Source of the DNA: CAVWCQ01 sp963753545
Lineage (GTDB): Bacteria; Chloroflexota; Anaerolineae; Aggregatilineales; Aggregatilineaceae
Direction of reading: 5' to 3'
Length of the DNA stretch: 64,000 nucleotides
Assembly (NCBI GenBank): GCA_963753545.1
Contig: CAVWCQ010000009.1
Coordinates: 1-64,000, forward strand
Shown: piece after piece, positions 56,462-64,000 of the stretch
Layout: the number at the start of each line of letters is the position of its first letter
Numbering within the stretch: position 1 is the first letter of the stretch
The notes under the pieces: model-generated
The model's database searches: none
What the model saw: the letters and a program-made list of their open reading frames with translations, nothing else
Told to the model about the DNA's origin: nothing
Position numbers and translations under genes: made by a program

Positions 56462-57727
56462 CTACTGCGGCAGCACAAACTCGGTCAGGTTATCGCTGGC
56501 CAGTTCAGCCGCGCCGCTGGTTGGATCCAGGCGGTAAACGGCTACGGGCAGGACGGCAAACACGTCATTCATCGACGATGTGACCGGGTCCAGTTGGCCG
56601 CTGACAATCGCATTGACCCAGGCGGCCTGGTTGGGAACGAGGCTGAACCACAGGCTGCCGTCAGCGCTGACAGCCATCCGCCCCACTTGATAGGCATCCC
56701 CCGTATAAACGGTCTGTTCCAGGTTCGTCGCCGGATCAAACTTGTTGATGCTCACCTGCCATGCCGAAAGAGGCATGCCCAGCCCGCCCGTCGCCGTATC
56801 GAAGACCTGCTGCTGTTCGGGGGTCAGGCTGCTAAAAATGTCGCCCGTTTCGATCCGCGAACTGTAGTAGAGCGTGCCATCGTTTGCCCAAGCGATCTGC
56901 TGTGGCTCCTGGGCGGGTACCATCTCCGTGACGGTCCCACTGGCCAGGTCTACCAGGACAAGGCTGCTTGTGATTGCATCGTTTTCGTAGACACTCTTGA
57001 TCGCAGCAATCGTCTGGCCGTCCGGGGACAGTTTGGCGCGGGTGGTGTAAGCCTGGGGCATGTTATTGCCCGCAGCCGGAACGACGACCCGATCCTGCCC
57101 GGTCGCCGGATCCAGCAATCCCAGGCCATCGCCGCCGCACGACAGGCTGTGCAGAATGCCGCTGTTCGTCCATTGCAGGGTGACGTAACTGCCGCCAAAC
57201 CCAAACTCCTGCCAATAGAGCCAATCACCGGGCAGAGGCGATCCGCCGCCGCAGCCGACGATAAACGGAATTATGCCCACGGTTTGCGGCTGTGCGCCTG
57301 CCTGGGGCGCGATCTGCATAATGGTTGCCTGATAATCAGCCGGAGACTGGAGATTCTCGACAGACCCCTGCTGGGCGTAGATGATGCTGCCATCCGGGGC
57401 GAAGATCGCCGGGAAGCCTGCTTCGAGTGCGCCCGTTTCGAGCATCACCGGGTTAGCGCCCTGTGCGTCTACCGTCCAGAGATGCGTCTGATAGGTCTGG
57501 TCGTAAATGATGGCGACAAGCTGGCTGCCGTCCGCATTCCAGTCCAGGCTTTGAACGGTGCTATTTTCTGGCAGTGGGATGGCTGTTTCAGTGCCATCCG
57601 CCGCGCGGAGGACAATCTGGCTGCCGCGCACGCCCGCGACTGATGTGCCGGAATTGGTCTGTGCAAATGCGGATCCCGCGAAGAGGGCGAGAACAAGGAT
57701 AGCGAGTAAAGCTGTGTAGCGCTGCAT
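56462..57727 (-). CDS. Secreted TolB/WD40-like beta-propeller protein
   Basis: About 421 residues, starting at ATG 57727, with a signal peptide (LLAILVLALFAGSAFA). The mature part is made of propeller blades such as VQSLDWNADGSQLVAIIYD, PAIFAPDGSIIYAQ and LSPDGQTIAAIKSV. A longer reading from 57811 would bury the signal peptide. Frame intact. Exported, function unknown. Confidence 0.72.
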   Translation of the reverse strand: MQRYTALLAILVLALFAGSAFAQTNSGTSVAGVRGSQIVLRAADGTETAIPLPENSTVQSLDWNADGSQLVAIIYDQTYQTHLWTVDAQGANPVMLETGALEAGFPAIFAPDGSIIYAQQGSVENLQSPADYQATIMQIAPQAGAQPQTVGIIPFIVGCGGGSPLPGDWLYWQEFGFGGSYVTLQWTNSGILHSLSCGGDGLGLLDPATGQDRVVVPAAGNNMPQAYTTRAKLSPDGQTIAAIKSVYENDAITSSLVLVDLASGTVTEMVPAQEPQQIAWANDGTLYYSSRIETGDIFSSLTPEQQQVFDTATGGLGMPLSAWQVSINKFDPATNLEQTVYTGDAYQVGRMAVSADGSLWFSLVPNQAAWVNAIVSGQLDPVTSSMNDVFAVLPVAVYRLDPTSGAAELASDNLTEFVLPQ

Positions 57728-57833
57728 GGTTTTTGGTTTCTCCGAGTATGACAAAGACAACGAGATTATCATACACCTGCTCTCTGTGAGGCAAGCTGAC
57801 GGGCTGCTCACGGCTCCCCTACGCCTTTCTGCC

Positions 57834-57862
57834 TTGACACCGCCGCTGCCCTCCGCTAGAAT
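57834..57862 (+). promoter_or_regulatory. Promoter of the zinc operon
   Basis: TTGACA (57834-57839), 17 bases, TAGAAT (57857-57862). Predicted transcription start about 57869, at the beginning of the operator. Confidence 0.85.
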
Positions 57863-57866
57863 TGCT

Positions 57867-57887
57867 AATTGAAAAACATTTTCAATT
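57867..57887 (+). promoter_or_regulatory. Zur/Fur-type operator
   Basis: A perfect inverted repeat: AATTGAAAA (57867-57875) and TTTTCAATT (57879-57887) around ACA. It begins 4 bases after the -10 box and ends 14 bases before ATG 57902, a position where a bound Fur-family repressor would block transcription. The palindrome fits the TGAAAA...TTTTCA form of Fur-family sites. Confidence 0.8.
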
Positions 57888-57901
57888 GGGCGTTACCAAC
57901 C

Positions 57902-58342
57902 ATGCAGAACCGTTTTGACCATCTCGCTGAACAGTTCCGGCAGCAGGGCCACAAGCTGACCCAGCCGCGCCGTGCTATTTTGCTGGCGCTGCTGGATGCA
58001 TCCAGGCCGCTCTCACCCGCCGATATCCAGGAACAGGGGCAGGTCTTCTGTTCGGACCTGGGGCTGGTCACGGTCTACCGGACGCTTGAACTGATGGAAC
58101 AGATGGACATTTTGCGGGCGGTACACATGGCCGAGGGTTGTCACGGTTATGTGCTGGTCACGCCGGGCCACTCCCATCATGTCGTGTGCGAACGGTGCCA
58201 TGCCGTGGTGGAGATCATCGGCTGCAACCTGGACGATTTTCTGCGGTCGGTTGCCGAGCGCACAGGCTTTGCGGTAACCGGGCACTGGCTGGAAATTTCC
58301 GGGCTGTGCGAAGTCTGCCGCCGCGATTCACAAGGAGATTAG
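57902..58342 (+). CDS. zur: Fur-family regulator, probably Zur
   Basis: About 146 residues from ATG 57902. A winged helix (GHKLTQPRRAILLALLDASR, VTVYRTLELMEQMDI) is followed by the dimer/metal domain with GHSHHVVCERCHAVVEI and the second cysteine pair CEVC near the end, the structural zinc site of Fur proteins. As first gene before znuA, znuC and znuB, and with an operator over its own start, it is most likely the zinc repressor of its own operon. An upstream ATG at 57869 would overlap the operator. Frame intact. Confidence 0.87.
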   Translation: MQNRFDHLAEQFRQQGHKLTQPRRAILLALLDASRPLSPADIQEQGQVFCSDLGLVTVYRTLELMEQMDILRAVHMAEGCHGYVLVTPGHSHHVVCERCHAVVEIIGCNLDDFLRSVAERTGFAVTGHWLEISGLCEVCRRDSQGD

Positions 58343-58345
58343 GGG

Positions 58346-59410
58346 ATGGCCCGTTGGTTCCGCTTGAGCATGGTACTGCTGATCGCCCTGCCGATCCTGG
58401 CTTCGATGCCTGTCAAGGCACAAAACAGTAATCTGACGATCATCGCCAGCACGAGCATTTTGGCGGATGTCGCATCGCAGGTGGCAGGCGACGCGGCAAG
58501 GGTCAACTCGCTGTTTCCGCGTGGGACCAACGCGCACAGCGCCGAACCATCCGCGCAGGATATCGCCCGGCTGAGTGACGCTGATCTGGTACTGGTCGTC
58601 GGCGCGCGTTACGAAGAGGGCCTCAATGCAGTGTTAAACGAGGCGGCTGGTGATCGCGTGGTGGTGGTGTCATCGTGCGTGCCGTTCCGCCCCGTGACCA
58701 TCGATGTGGAAAACAGCCAGGATGCGGGAACGGTATCCCCAACCAGCGACTCAAGCGATCTGCAAGCGCGCTGCGGCAGCGATACAGAAGCCGTTCAAGC
58801 CGCTTTTGGGCTGGACGATCTGGCGACGGCGGACTCGTTAGGGCCGCTCTACAGCCTGGACTGCGGCAATGAAGGGATCGGCGGCTGCGATCCGCACGTC
58901 TGGACTGATCCGGTAAACGTGGCGCTGTGGACGCTGTTCATCCGCGATACGCTGATCGAACACGACCCGGCAAACGCGGATGTCTACACGGCGAACGCAG
59001 AAGCCTATCTGGCCCAGTTGGTAGACCTGGATCAGCAGATTCGGACGACCATCGAGACGATACCAGAAGGCAACCGCATTTTGCTAACCAATCACCTGAC
59101 CTTTGGCTATTTTGCGGCACGTTATGGCCTGGACCTCGTTGGGGTGATCATTCCGGGCGGCAGCACCAGCGCGGAGCCGTCGGTTCAGGATGTACTGGAC
59201 CTGATTCAACTGGTGCAGGACACCGGCGTCCCGGCGATCTTCACCGAAAATGTCGTCAGCGACAGCCTTGCCAAGCAGATCGCGGACGAGACTGGGGTAA
59301 AGATGGTCCGGCTCTATACCGAGTTGCTGGGTGAGCCGGGCAAAGATGCCGACACGTATCTGTCCTATATGCTCTATAACGCCTCGTCCATCGCCGGTGC
59401 ACTGAAGTAG
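58346..59410 (+). CDS. znuA: Zinc ABC transporter substrate-binding protein
   Basis: The 354-residue cluster-A1 binding protein has a signal peptide (MVLLIALPILASMPVKA). Probable zinc histidines lie in NAHSAEPSAQD (near residue 62), CDPHVWTDP (near 191) and LTNHLTFGYFAARYG (near 250); the fourth ligand is in the C-terminal lobe (VVSDSLAKQIADETG). The long His-rich loop of many ZnuA proteins is missing; in its place is a loop (about residues 110-190) with several cysteines. It overlaps nothing and follows zur by 3 bases. Frame intact. Confidence 0.88.
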   Translation: MARWFRLSMVLLIALPILASMPVKAQNSNLTIIASTSILADVASQVAGDAARVNSLFPRGTNAHSAEPSAQDIARLSDADLVLVVGARYEEGLNAVLNEAAGDRVVVVSSCVPFRPVTIDVENSQDAGTVSPTSDSSDLQARCGSDTEAVQAAFGLDDLATADSLGPLYSLDCGNEGIGGCDPHVWTDPVNVALWTLFIRDTLIEHDPANADVYTANAEAYLAQLVDLDQQIRTTIETIPEGNRILLTNHLTFGYFAARYGLDLVGVIIPGGSTSAEPSVQDVLDLIQLVQDTGVPAIFTENVVSDSLAKQIADETGVKMVRLYTELLGEPGKDADTYLSYMLYNASSIAGALK

Positions 59411-59425
59411 CGGGGAGAACACATC

Positions 59426-60282
59426 ATGGCTGAACTATCCTTGCGGTCGCTGACACGATCACGACCAGCCGAGATCAACACCGAAAGTCGCACCGATCCC
59501 GACCCTGGTAATGTCCGTGCGGAATCTGTCGGCTGGCTACAATGGGGATCGGGCCGTCCGCGATATCAGTTTCGATGTGCTTGAGGGCGAGCGCATTGGC
59601 ATTATCGGGCCAAACGGCGCGGGCAAATCCACCCTGTTTAAAGCGATTGTTGGGCTGCTGTCCCACCAGGGTGAGATATCCATTCATGGCGCGCCGTGCA
59701 GCCGCAGCCATACGATGGTCGGTTACGTGCCGCAGTACGAGGCGATTGATCTGGCATTTCCCGGTCACGGTCTGGGATGTGGTGATGATGGGCCGCGCCC
59801 GGCAGATCGGGCTGATTTTGCCGCCGCGCAAACGAGATAAACAGGCCGTACTGTCTGCGCTGGAACGGGTCGGCATGGCGGATTTCCGTAAGCGGCAGAT
59901 CGGGGAACTGAGCGGCGGACAGCGGCGGCGTGTTTTTGTGGCGCGGGCACTCGCCCAGGAGACCAGCGTCCTGCTGCTCGATGAACCCTTCAGCGGCGTT
60001 GATGCGCAGGCCGAGGCGGAAATTTTTGACGTGCTGGACGTGCTGCGTGACGAGGGAATTGCTGTGCTGCTGGCAACGCATAATCTCGCACAGGCCGCCA
60101 CGCATTACGATAAACTGCTGATGATCAACCGGGGCCGCGTCCTGGCTTATGGCAAACCGGAGGAAGTTTATACACCAGAAAACCTGGGGCAGACGTTCGG
60201 GGACCGGATCGCGCTGTTCCCGCAGCCGGACGGTTACGTCCTGGTCGCCGATCATCCGTGCCACGGCGAGTGTGAAGATTAA
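59426..60282 (+). CDS. znuC: Zinc ABC transporter ATPase (frame breaks)
   Basis: About 286 residues. The start is probably ATG 59426 (GGGGAG ahead), in a different frame from the body, which enters near 59505 as TLVMSVRNLSAGY. Walker A is GPNGAGKST and the Q loop is GYVPQYEAIDLAFP. A break near 59765 (one extra C in TTTCCCGG) is followed by VTVWDVVMMGRA, signature ELSGGQRRR, Walker B LLLDEPFSGVD and switch histidine LLATHNL. It powers zinc import with ZnuB. Confidence 0.88.
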
Positions 60283-60284
60283 CC

Positions 60285-61265
60285 ATGCCTGCTCTATTCC
60301 TGATTCTTGCCACATCTCGCCTGCAATGGGGCTGGACTGTGCTGCTCTACAACTTCAACAGGCTGATTCTGGAACCGCTGACCTATCCCCTGCTGGCGCG
60401 CAGCATGGAAGCGGCGATCATGGTTGGCATCGTCAGCGGCGTGCTGGGAACGTTTGTCGTCGTGCGCGGCATGGCCTTCTTTGGCGATGCGCTGGCCCAT
60501 GCGATTTTGCCCGGCGTGGCGTTTATGTACCAGCGCAGCAACGGCAAGACGGACAGCTTATTCTGGGGCGGGCTGGTGGCAGGCGTCCTGAGCGCGCTGG
60601 GCATCGGCATATTGACGCGGCACGAAAAGATCAAAGAAGATACGGCGATTGGTGTCGTCTTCGCGGCGATGTTCGCCCTGGGGATCGCCATGATCTCGCG
60701 CATCGACAATTACGCGGGCGACCTGTCACACATCCTGTTTGGGCAAATTCTGGGCGTGTCTTCGGGCGATTTGCGGCTGATTCTCGTCTTTGGCTGCGGC
60801 GTGCTGCTGATCGTAACCCTGTTTTTTAAGGAATTTATGATCATCTCCTTCGATCCAATCCTGGCCCGCACGCTGCGCCTGCCCAGTGAAGTGCTGCGGC
60901 TGATGCTGCTCGTCCTGATCGCCGTGTCGATTGTGGTCTCGCTGCAAACCGTCGGCATCGCGCTGATGGTCGCCCTGTTGATCACGCCGGCTGCTACCGC
61001 CAACCTGATGACGCACCGCCTGCTGCCGATGATGCTCGTCTCGGCTCTGATCGGCGCGTCGTCCAGCATCCTGGGCTTTTACCTCTCCTACCACCAGGAT
61101 ATCGCGACCGGGCCAGCGATTGTGCTGACCGCCACCACGATCTTCCTCTTCGTGTTTGCCGAACAGCAGATCATTCGCAGCGCCAATCAGACAATCGAAC
61201 GGCTGCGCGCCCTGCGGCACAGCGGGACTCTCCCAACTCGTTTTTTCACCCGTCCCGAACGATAA
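60285..61265 (+). CDS. znuB: Zinc/manganese ABC transporter permease
   Basis: The 326-residue permease has about eight hydrophobic segments. The ABC-3 family block GVLGTFVVVRGMAFFGDALAHAILPGVA is typical, and SIVVSLQTVGIALMVALLITPAATANL is the usual later helix pair. It starts 2 bases after znuC and completes the transporter. Frame intact. Confidence 0.9.
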   Translation: MPALFLILATSRLQWGWTVLLYNFNRLILEPLTYPLLARSMEAAIMVGIVSGVLGTFVVVRGMAFFGDALAHAILPGVAFMYQRSNGKTDSLFWGGLVAGVLSALGIGILTRHEKIKEDTAIGVVFAAMFALGIAMISRIDNYAGDLSHILFGQILGVSSGDLRLILVFGCGVLLIVTLFFKEFMIISFDPILARTLRLPSEVLRLMLLVLIAVSIVVSLQTVGIALMVALLITPAATANLMTHRLLPMMLVSALIGASSSILGFYLSYHQDIATGPAIVLTATTIFLFVFAEQQIIRSANQTIERLRALRHSGTLPTRFFTRPER

Positions 61266-61372
61266 TTGGCACAACTGCAAACGCCAGCGCGCCGCAACCA
61301 CGCCGCAACCGCGCACGGCACTTCGCGTATAGATAGATACACCGGGACCAACAAACAGGAGAGGTGGGGTTT

Positions 61373-62011
61373 ATGGACTTGATGCGCGCTTTACGATTCC
61401 CGTTTGAAGACCGGGATTGGATCGTTAAGGTCATGGTGGGATCGCTGCTGTGCCTCGTCCCATTTATCGGCATCGGCTACCAGGTGAGCGTGGCGCGTAA
61501 TGTCATCCGCAATCGCCAGCACCCCCTGCCGGGAACAAATGAACTGGGGCTGGTCATTGCCGACACCGTGATGGCGGCTATTGCGGGGCTGATCTACGCC
61601 ATTCCCCTGCTGCCGTTTATCTGCGTGATGAGCCTGATCTCCGGCGTTTCGGATGGGTCCGATATTGGGGCGGTGTTCGTGCTGTGCCTGTCGTGCTGCG
61701 TGGGCCTGTTCGCGCTGCTCTATGCCATTCCCGCCCTGGCGATTTATAGTATGGGCGTCATCCGCTATTCCGAAACAGGCAGCTTTTCATCGTTTATCCA
61801 GGTTGGCAGCCTGTGGCGTGATGTGATGGATAACACAGGCGTATTCTTGAATCTCTTGTTATACTCGCTGCTCGTTGGGCTGGCTGCCGTCGTCATCGCG
61901 CCTGTTGCGGTGGTGGCATGCGTCCTTCCGGTGCTGGCGCTGATCTTCTTCGCTTCGGTCGTTACCGGCCACCTGATCGGGCAGGCAGGACTGCAAGTTA
62001 TTCAGGTTTAA
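61373..62011 (+). CDS. DUF4013 membrane protein
   Basis: About 212 residues from ATG 61373 (AGGAGAGG ahead). The DUF4013 start LRFPFEDRDWIVKVMVGSLL is followed by four to five hydrophobic segments and a short C-terminus. Function unknown. Not part of the zinc operon by spacing (about 107 bases). Confidence 0.75.
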   Translation: MDLMRALRFPFEDRDWIVKVMVGSLLCLVPFIGIGYQVSVARNVIRNRQHPLPGTNELGLVIADTVMAAIAGLIYAIPLLPFICVMSLISGVSDGSDIGAVFVLCLSCCVGLFALLYAIPALAIYSMGVIRYSETGSFSSFIQVGSLWRDVMDNTGVFLNLLLYSLLVGLAAVVIAPVAVVACVLPVLALIFFASVVTGHLIGQAGLQVIQV

Positions 62012-62025
62012 GAAAGGTTTGCTGC

Positions 62026-62376
62026 ATGAGTTATAAAGAACGCGTGATCGCTACAGTAGTCATATGGATCGCCTTTTCCATTATCTCCAGTACTCTGTTC
62101 ACATCGGTAACAGGGGCGATTGCGAACGCCGATGGGGTCGTGGTATTCGGCATCTTTCTGGTCCTGGCCTTTGCGGCAATGATCAGCACGATAGCGGTCT
62201 GGTTCGGCGGGCGCGGATCACAAGACGAAATCCCCGTCTCGAAGCAAAAACGCCTGGAGCGAACCCGCGTGGACCGTCTGATCAGCCAACTCAGCGATGA
62301 TGAAATCTACGAACTGGAAGCCCGTCTGCTGGCTGAGCGGGAGCAGGAAAGCGGCAGAAGCGATTTGCGCCGCTAA
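62026..62376 (+). CDS. Two-helix membrane protein with SHOCT-like C-terminus
   Basis: About 116 residues from ATG 62026. Two hydrophobic segments (residues about 8-28 and 40-60) are followed by a charged helical tail (RLERTRVDRLISQLSDDEIYELEARL) that resembles the short C-terminal SHOCT helix. Unknown function. It starts 14 bases after the DUF4013 gene, so the two are probably co-transcribed. Confidence 0.55.
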   Translation: MSYKERVIATVVIWIAFSIISSTLFTSVTGAIANADGVVVFGIFLVLAFAAMISTIAVWFGGRGSQDEIPVSKQKRLERTRVDRLISQLSDDEIYELEARLLAEREQESGRSDLRR

Positions 62377-62403
62377 CCCAGTTTGATAACTACGATGTAC
62401 CTC

Positions 62404-62430
62404 AGGGACTGCTAAGCAGTCCCTTTTTAG
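62404..62430 (+). terminator. Rho-independent terminator
   Basis: AGGGACTGC (62404-62412) and GCAGTCCCT (62416-62424) around TAA, followed by TTTTT. It ends the DUF4013/SHOCT transcript. Confidence 0.92.
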
Positions 62431-62587
62431 TTCACTCAGCCGTCGGACCGCCCTTTTTTGTTGTGCCAATCCCTGTTTTCTTAATTTATATATTTTTTAA
62501 CAATTTTTTTAGATATATGAGAGATCGAATCAGAGTAGTATTGAGATAGATGCGCTGCTTTTGTTTAACGAAGGGGATTTGCACGCT

Positions 62588-64000
62588 ATGAAACATGCAG
62601 TACGGTGTTTTTTATTCCTCGCCTTGCTCGTTACAACCCTCACTGCTCTGCCTATACAATCGACGTCGGCACAAGGGACCGCCGGAGTCAGTCTGGCGGC
62701 TGCCCAGGTGGGTGTGGCTGAAAGCGGAGAGATCGATGCGACGATCACCTGCGATCCGGGTGGATGCGTCGCCTTTACCGCTTCGCTTCGTTTTGATCCA
62801 CTCTACCTGCGCGTTGACAGCGCCGAAGTTGGCCCATTTCTGGGAACTCAGATTTTCAAAGGTGATAACGCGGTCGATAATGTCGTGGGCAGCATTCAGC
62901 TTTCCGCCGCGTCGCTCTCTGGCGCAGCAGCGGGAACTGACAATATCCTGTTTCGGATTTATGTAACCGGGCTGGTTCCCGGGGCGACCCAGATGACGCT
63001 CGACGCCTTGCAGGTGCAGGACTCGGCAGGCAACGATCTGCCCATCAGCCAGCAGGGCAGCGATATTGTGGTGGTGGAGACGGGCAAGATTCCGCCTTTC
63101 TCGCCGCCCGCCTACGACTGGGAAGTCGCCTTTGTCAGTGATCGCGATGGCAACCCGGAAATCTACGCCATGAGCGCTAACGGGAGTGATACCCGCCGCC
63201 TGACTGATAATCCCGCCCGCGACAGTTCGCCCGACTGGTCACCCGATGGCAGCCAGATCGTTTTTGTGAGTGATCGCGATGGCAACCCGGAAATCTACGT
63301 CATGAGCGCCGACGGGACCAACCCCGTCCGCCTGACCAACACGCCCGGTTCCGAATCGGAGCCAGCCTGGTCACCCGACGGCAAGCAGATCGCCTTTGTC
63401 AGTGATCGCGACGGCAACTCGGAAATCTACGTCATGAACGCTGACGGCTCGAATGTTGTCCGCCTGACGGATAACCCTGCCGTGGACGACGAACCCTCGT
63501 GGAAGCCAGACGGCAGCACGATCAGCTTCATCTCGACGCGCGACGGTGCGACCTCCGAGGTTTATCTGATGAACAAGGACGGCAGCAACGTCAGCCGCCT
63601 GACCAATGGATTCGGGGCAAACGCCTGGTATCCGGTCTGGGCACCCGACGGCACGCACATGGCTTTCACCTCCGAGCGGGATGGCAACGCGGATGTCTAT
63701 GCCATGAACCCCGACGGATCGAATCTGGTCAAGCTGACCGATCCCAGCATTCCGCTGACTCTCAGCGACTGGGCACCCAACAGCCGCTTTGTCGCCCTGG
63801 CCTCCAACCGCGACGGCGATGCGGACCTGTATGTGATTAACACTGATATCAATCGCCTCTTCCGGCTCAATGATGATCCTTCGGTTGAACAGGAACCCGA
63901 TTGGAAGGCTGGCCCGGCTGCCTGCTCGGTACGTACTGACCAGGAGGGGATTGGTGTGCGGCTTGGGCCGGGTTATGGCCGCAGTATTTATACCTACCTG
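62588..64000 (+). CDS. Secreted cohesin-TolB-SH3 protein (cut by window end)
   Basis: The open frame runs from ATG 62588 to the window end (471 codons so far). A signal peptide (residues 1-29, ending STSA) is followed by a cohesin-like beta domain (about 30-160: VGVAESGEIDATITC, FTASLRFDPLYLRVDSA, NILFRIYVTGLVPGATQ). Then come six to seven PD40/TolB blades of about 43 residues with the pattern FVSDRDGNPEIYAMSANGSD and DWSPDGSQIVF. The frame ends in the start of a bacterial SH3 domain (CSVRTDQEGIGVRLGPGYG). It is an exported binding protein with possible cell-wall contact by SH3. No dockerin protein is seen in the window. Confidence 0.85.
   Translation, partial: MKHAVRCFLFLALLVTTLTALPIQSTSAQGTAGVSLAAAQVGVAESGEIDATITCDPGGCVAFTASLRFDPLYLRVDSAEVGPFLGTQIFKGDNAVDNVVGSIQLSAASLSGAAAGTDNILFRIYVTGLVPGATQMTLDALQVQDSAGNDLPISQQGSDIVVVETGKIPPFSPPAYDWEVAFVSDRDGNPEIYAMSANGSDTRRLTDNPARDSSPDWSPDGSQIVFVSDRDGNPEIYVMSADGTNPVRLTNTPGSESEPAWSPDGKQIAFVSDRDGNSEIYVMNADGSNVVRLTDNPAVDDEPSWKPDGSTISFISTRDGATSEVYLMNKDGSNVSRLTNGFGANAWYPVWAPDGTHMAFTSERDGNADVYAMNPDGSNLVKLTDPSIPLTLSDWAPNSRFVALASNRDGDADLYVINTDINRLFRLNDDPSVEQEPDWKAGPAACSVRTDQEGIGVRLGPGYGRSIYTYL

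Noticed and set aside
14900..60000. Programmed frameshifting or altered genetic code as cause of the broken genes
   Set aside because: Breaks differ in sequence, lie at different places in each gene and go in both directions; no common slippery motif is seen and stop codons are used normally in intact genes.

Overview
The window looks like a chromosomal piece of a high-GC Chloroflexota bacterium, probably Anaerolineae-like. This is inferred from gene content: LAAC-type lipoproteins, a DUF2785 protein, a P-II/antiporter pair, a UbiD/UbiX/UbiA/UbiE quinone cluster, and many short palindromic intergenic repeats. No phylogeny could be run. There is no rRNA, CRISPR array or intact transposase. Two tRNA genes are present: Ser(CGA) and Asn(GTT).

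Layout. 0-15 kb is housekeeping and signalling: tadA, tRNA-Ser, an acyl carrier protein, a sugar-type binding lipoprotein, a PQQ-like propeller, a response regulator, a CNBD-PP2C phosphatase, tRNA-Asn, an M29 aminopeptidase, a pseudokinase-like APH protein coupled to a TPR membrane protein, a large polytopic glycosyltransferase-like protein and an SPFH protein. 16.2-18.5 kb is an AT-rich, repeat-bounded island with a broken Shedu-type (DUF4263) defence nuclease. 18.6-22.0 kb holds pdhA-pdhB-E2 of a pyruvate dehydrogenase complex on the minus strand. 22.3-27.6 kb holds a histidine kinase, an AAA ATPase, a HEAT protein, a GH88-type hydrolase and a small pyrophosphatase. 27.6-30.9 kb is a second AT-rich island bounded by the same repeat pair. 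It carries broken genes for a HEPN-like protein, a PD-(D/E)XK-like protein, a two-helix membrane protein and a uracil-DNA-glycosylase-like protein.

31.0-35.2 kb is glpABC (anaerobic glycerol-3-phosphate dehydrogenase), and glpK lies at 40.7-42.2 kb on the other strand, so glycerol use is covered. Between them are a DUF6946-like protein, Uma2, an ADP-ribosylglycohydrolase, SixA, a small PD-(D/E)XK protein, a SpoU methyltransferase, an esterase and a GNAT. 42.4-51.3 kb is one long plus-strand gene run holding the late steps of menaquinone assembly (UbiD, UbiA, UbiE, UbiX) with a complete NMT1/THI5-like ABC importer in the middle. 51.9-57.7 kb holds a CPA2 antiporter with a P-II-like protein, a GT2, a TlpA-like thioredoxin, glutamate dehydrogenase and a propeller protein. 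57.8-61.3 kb is a zinc-uptake operon (Zur-like regulator, znuA, znuC, znuB) with a clear promoter and a perfect operator palindrome. The window ends inside a secreted cohesin-TolB-SH3 protein.

Caution. From about 15 kb onward many genes, including metabolically central ones (pdhA, E2, gdhA, glpA, glpC, ubiD, ubiA, ubiX, znuC), are interrupted by one-base frame changes although both halves stay well conserved. The simplest reading is uncorrected indel errors in the assembly. I give these genes as single features spanning the breaks and state where the breaks lie. In the two AT-rich islands real decay is equally possible.
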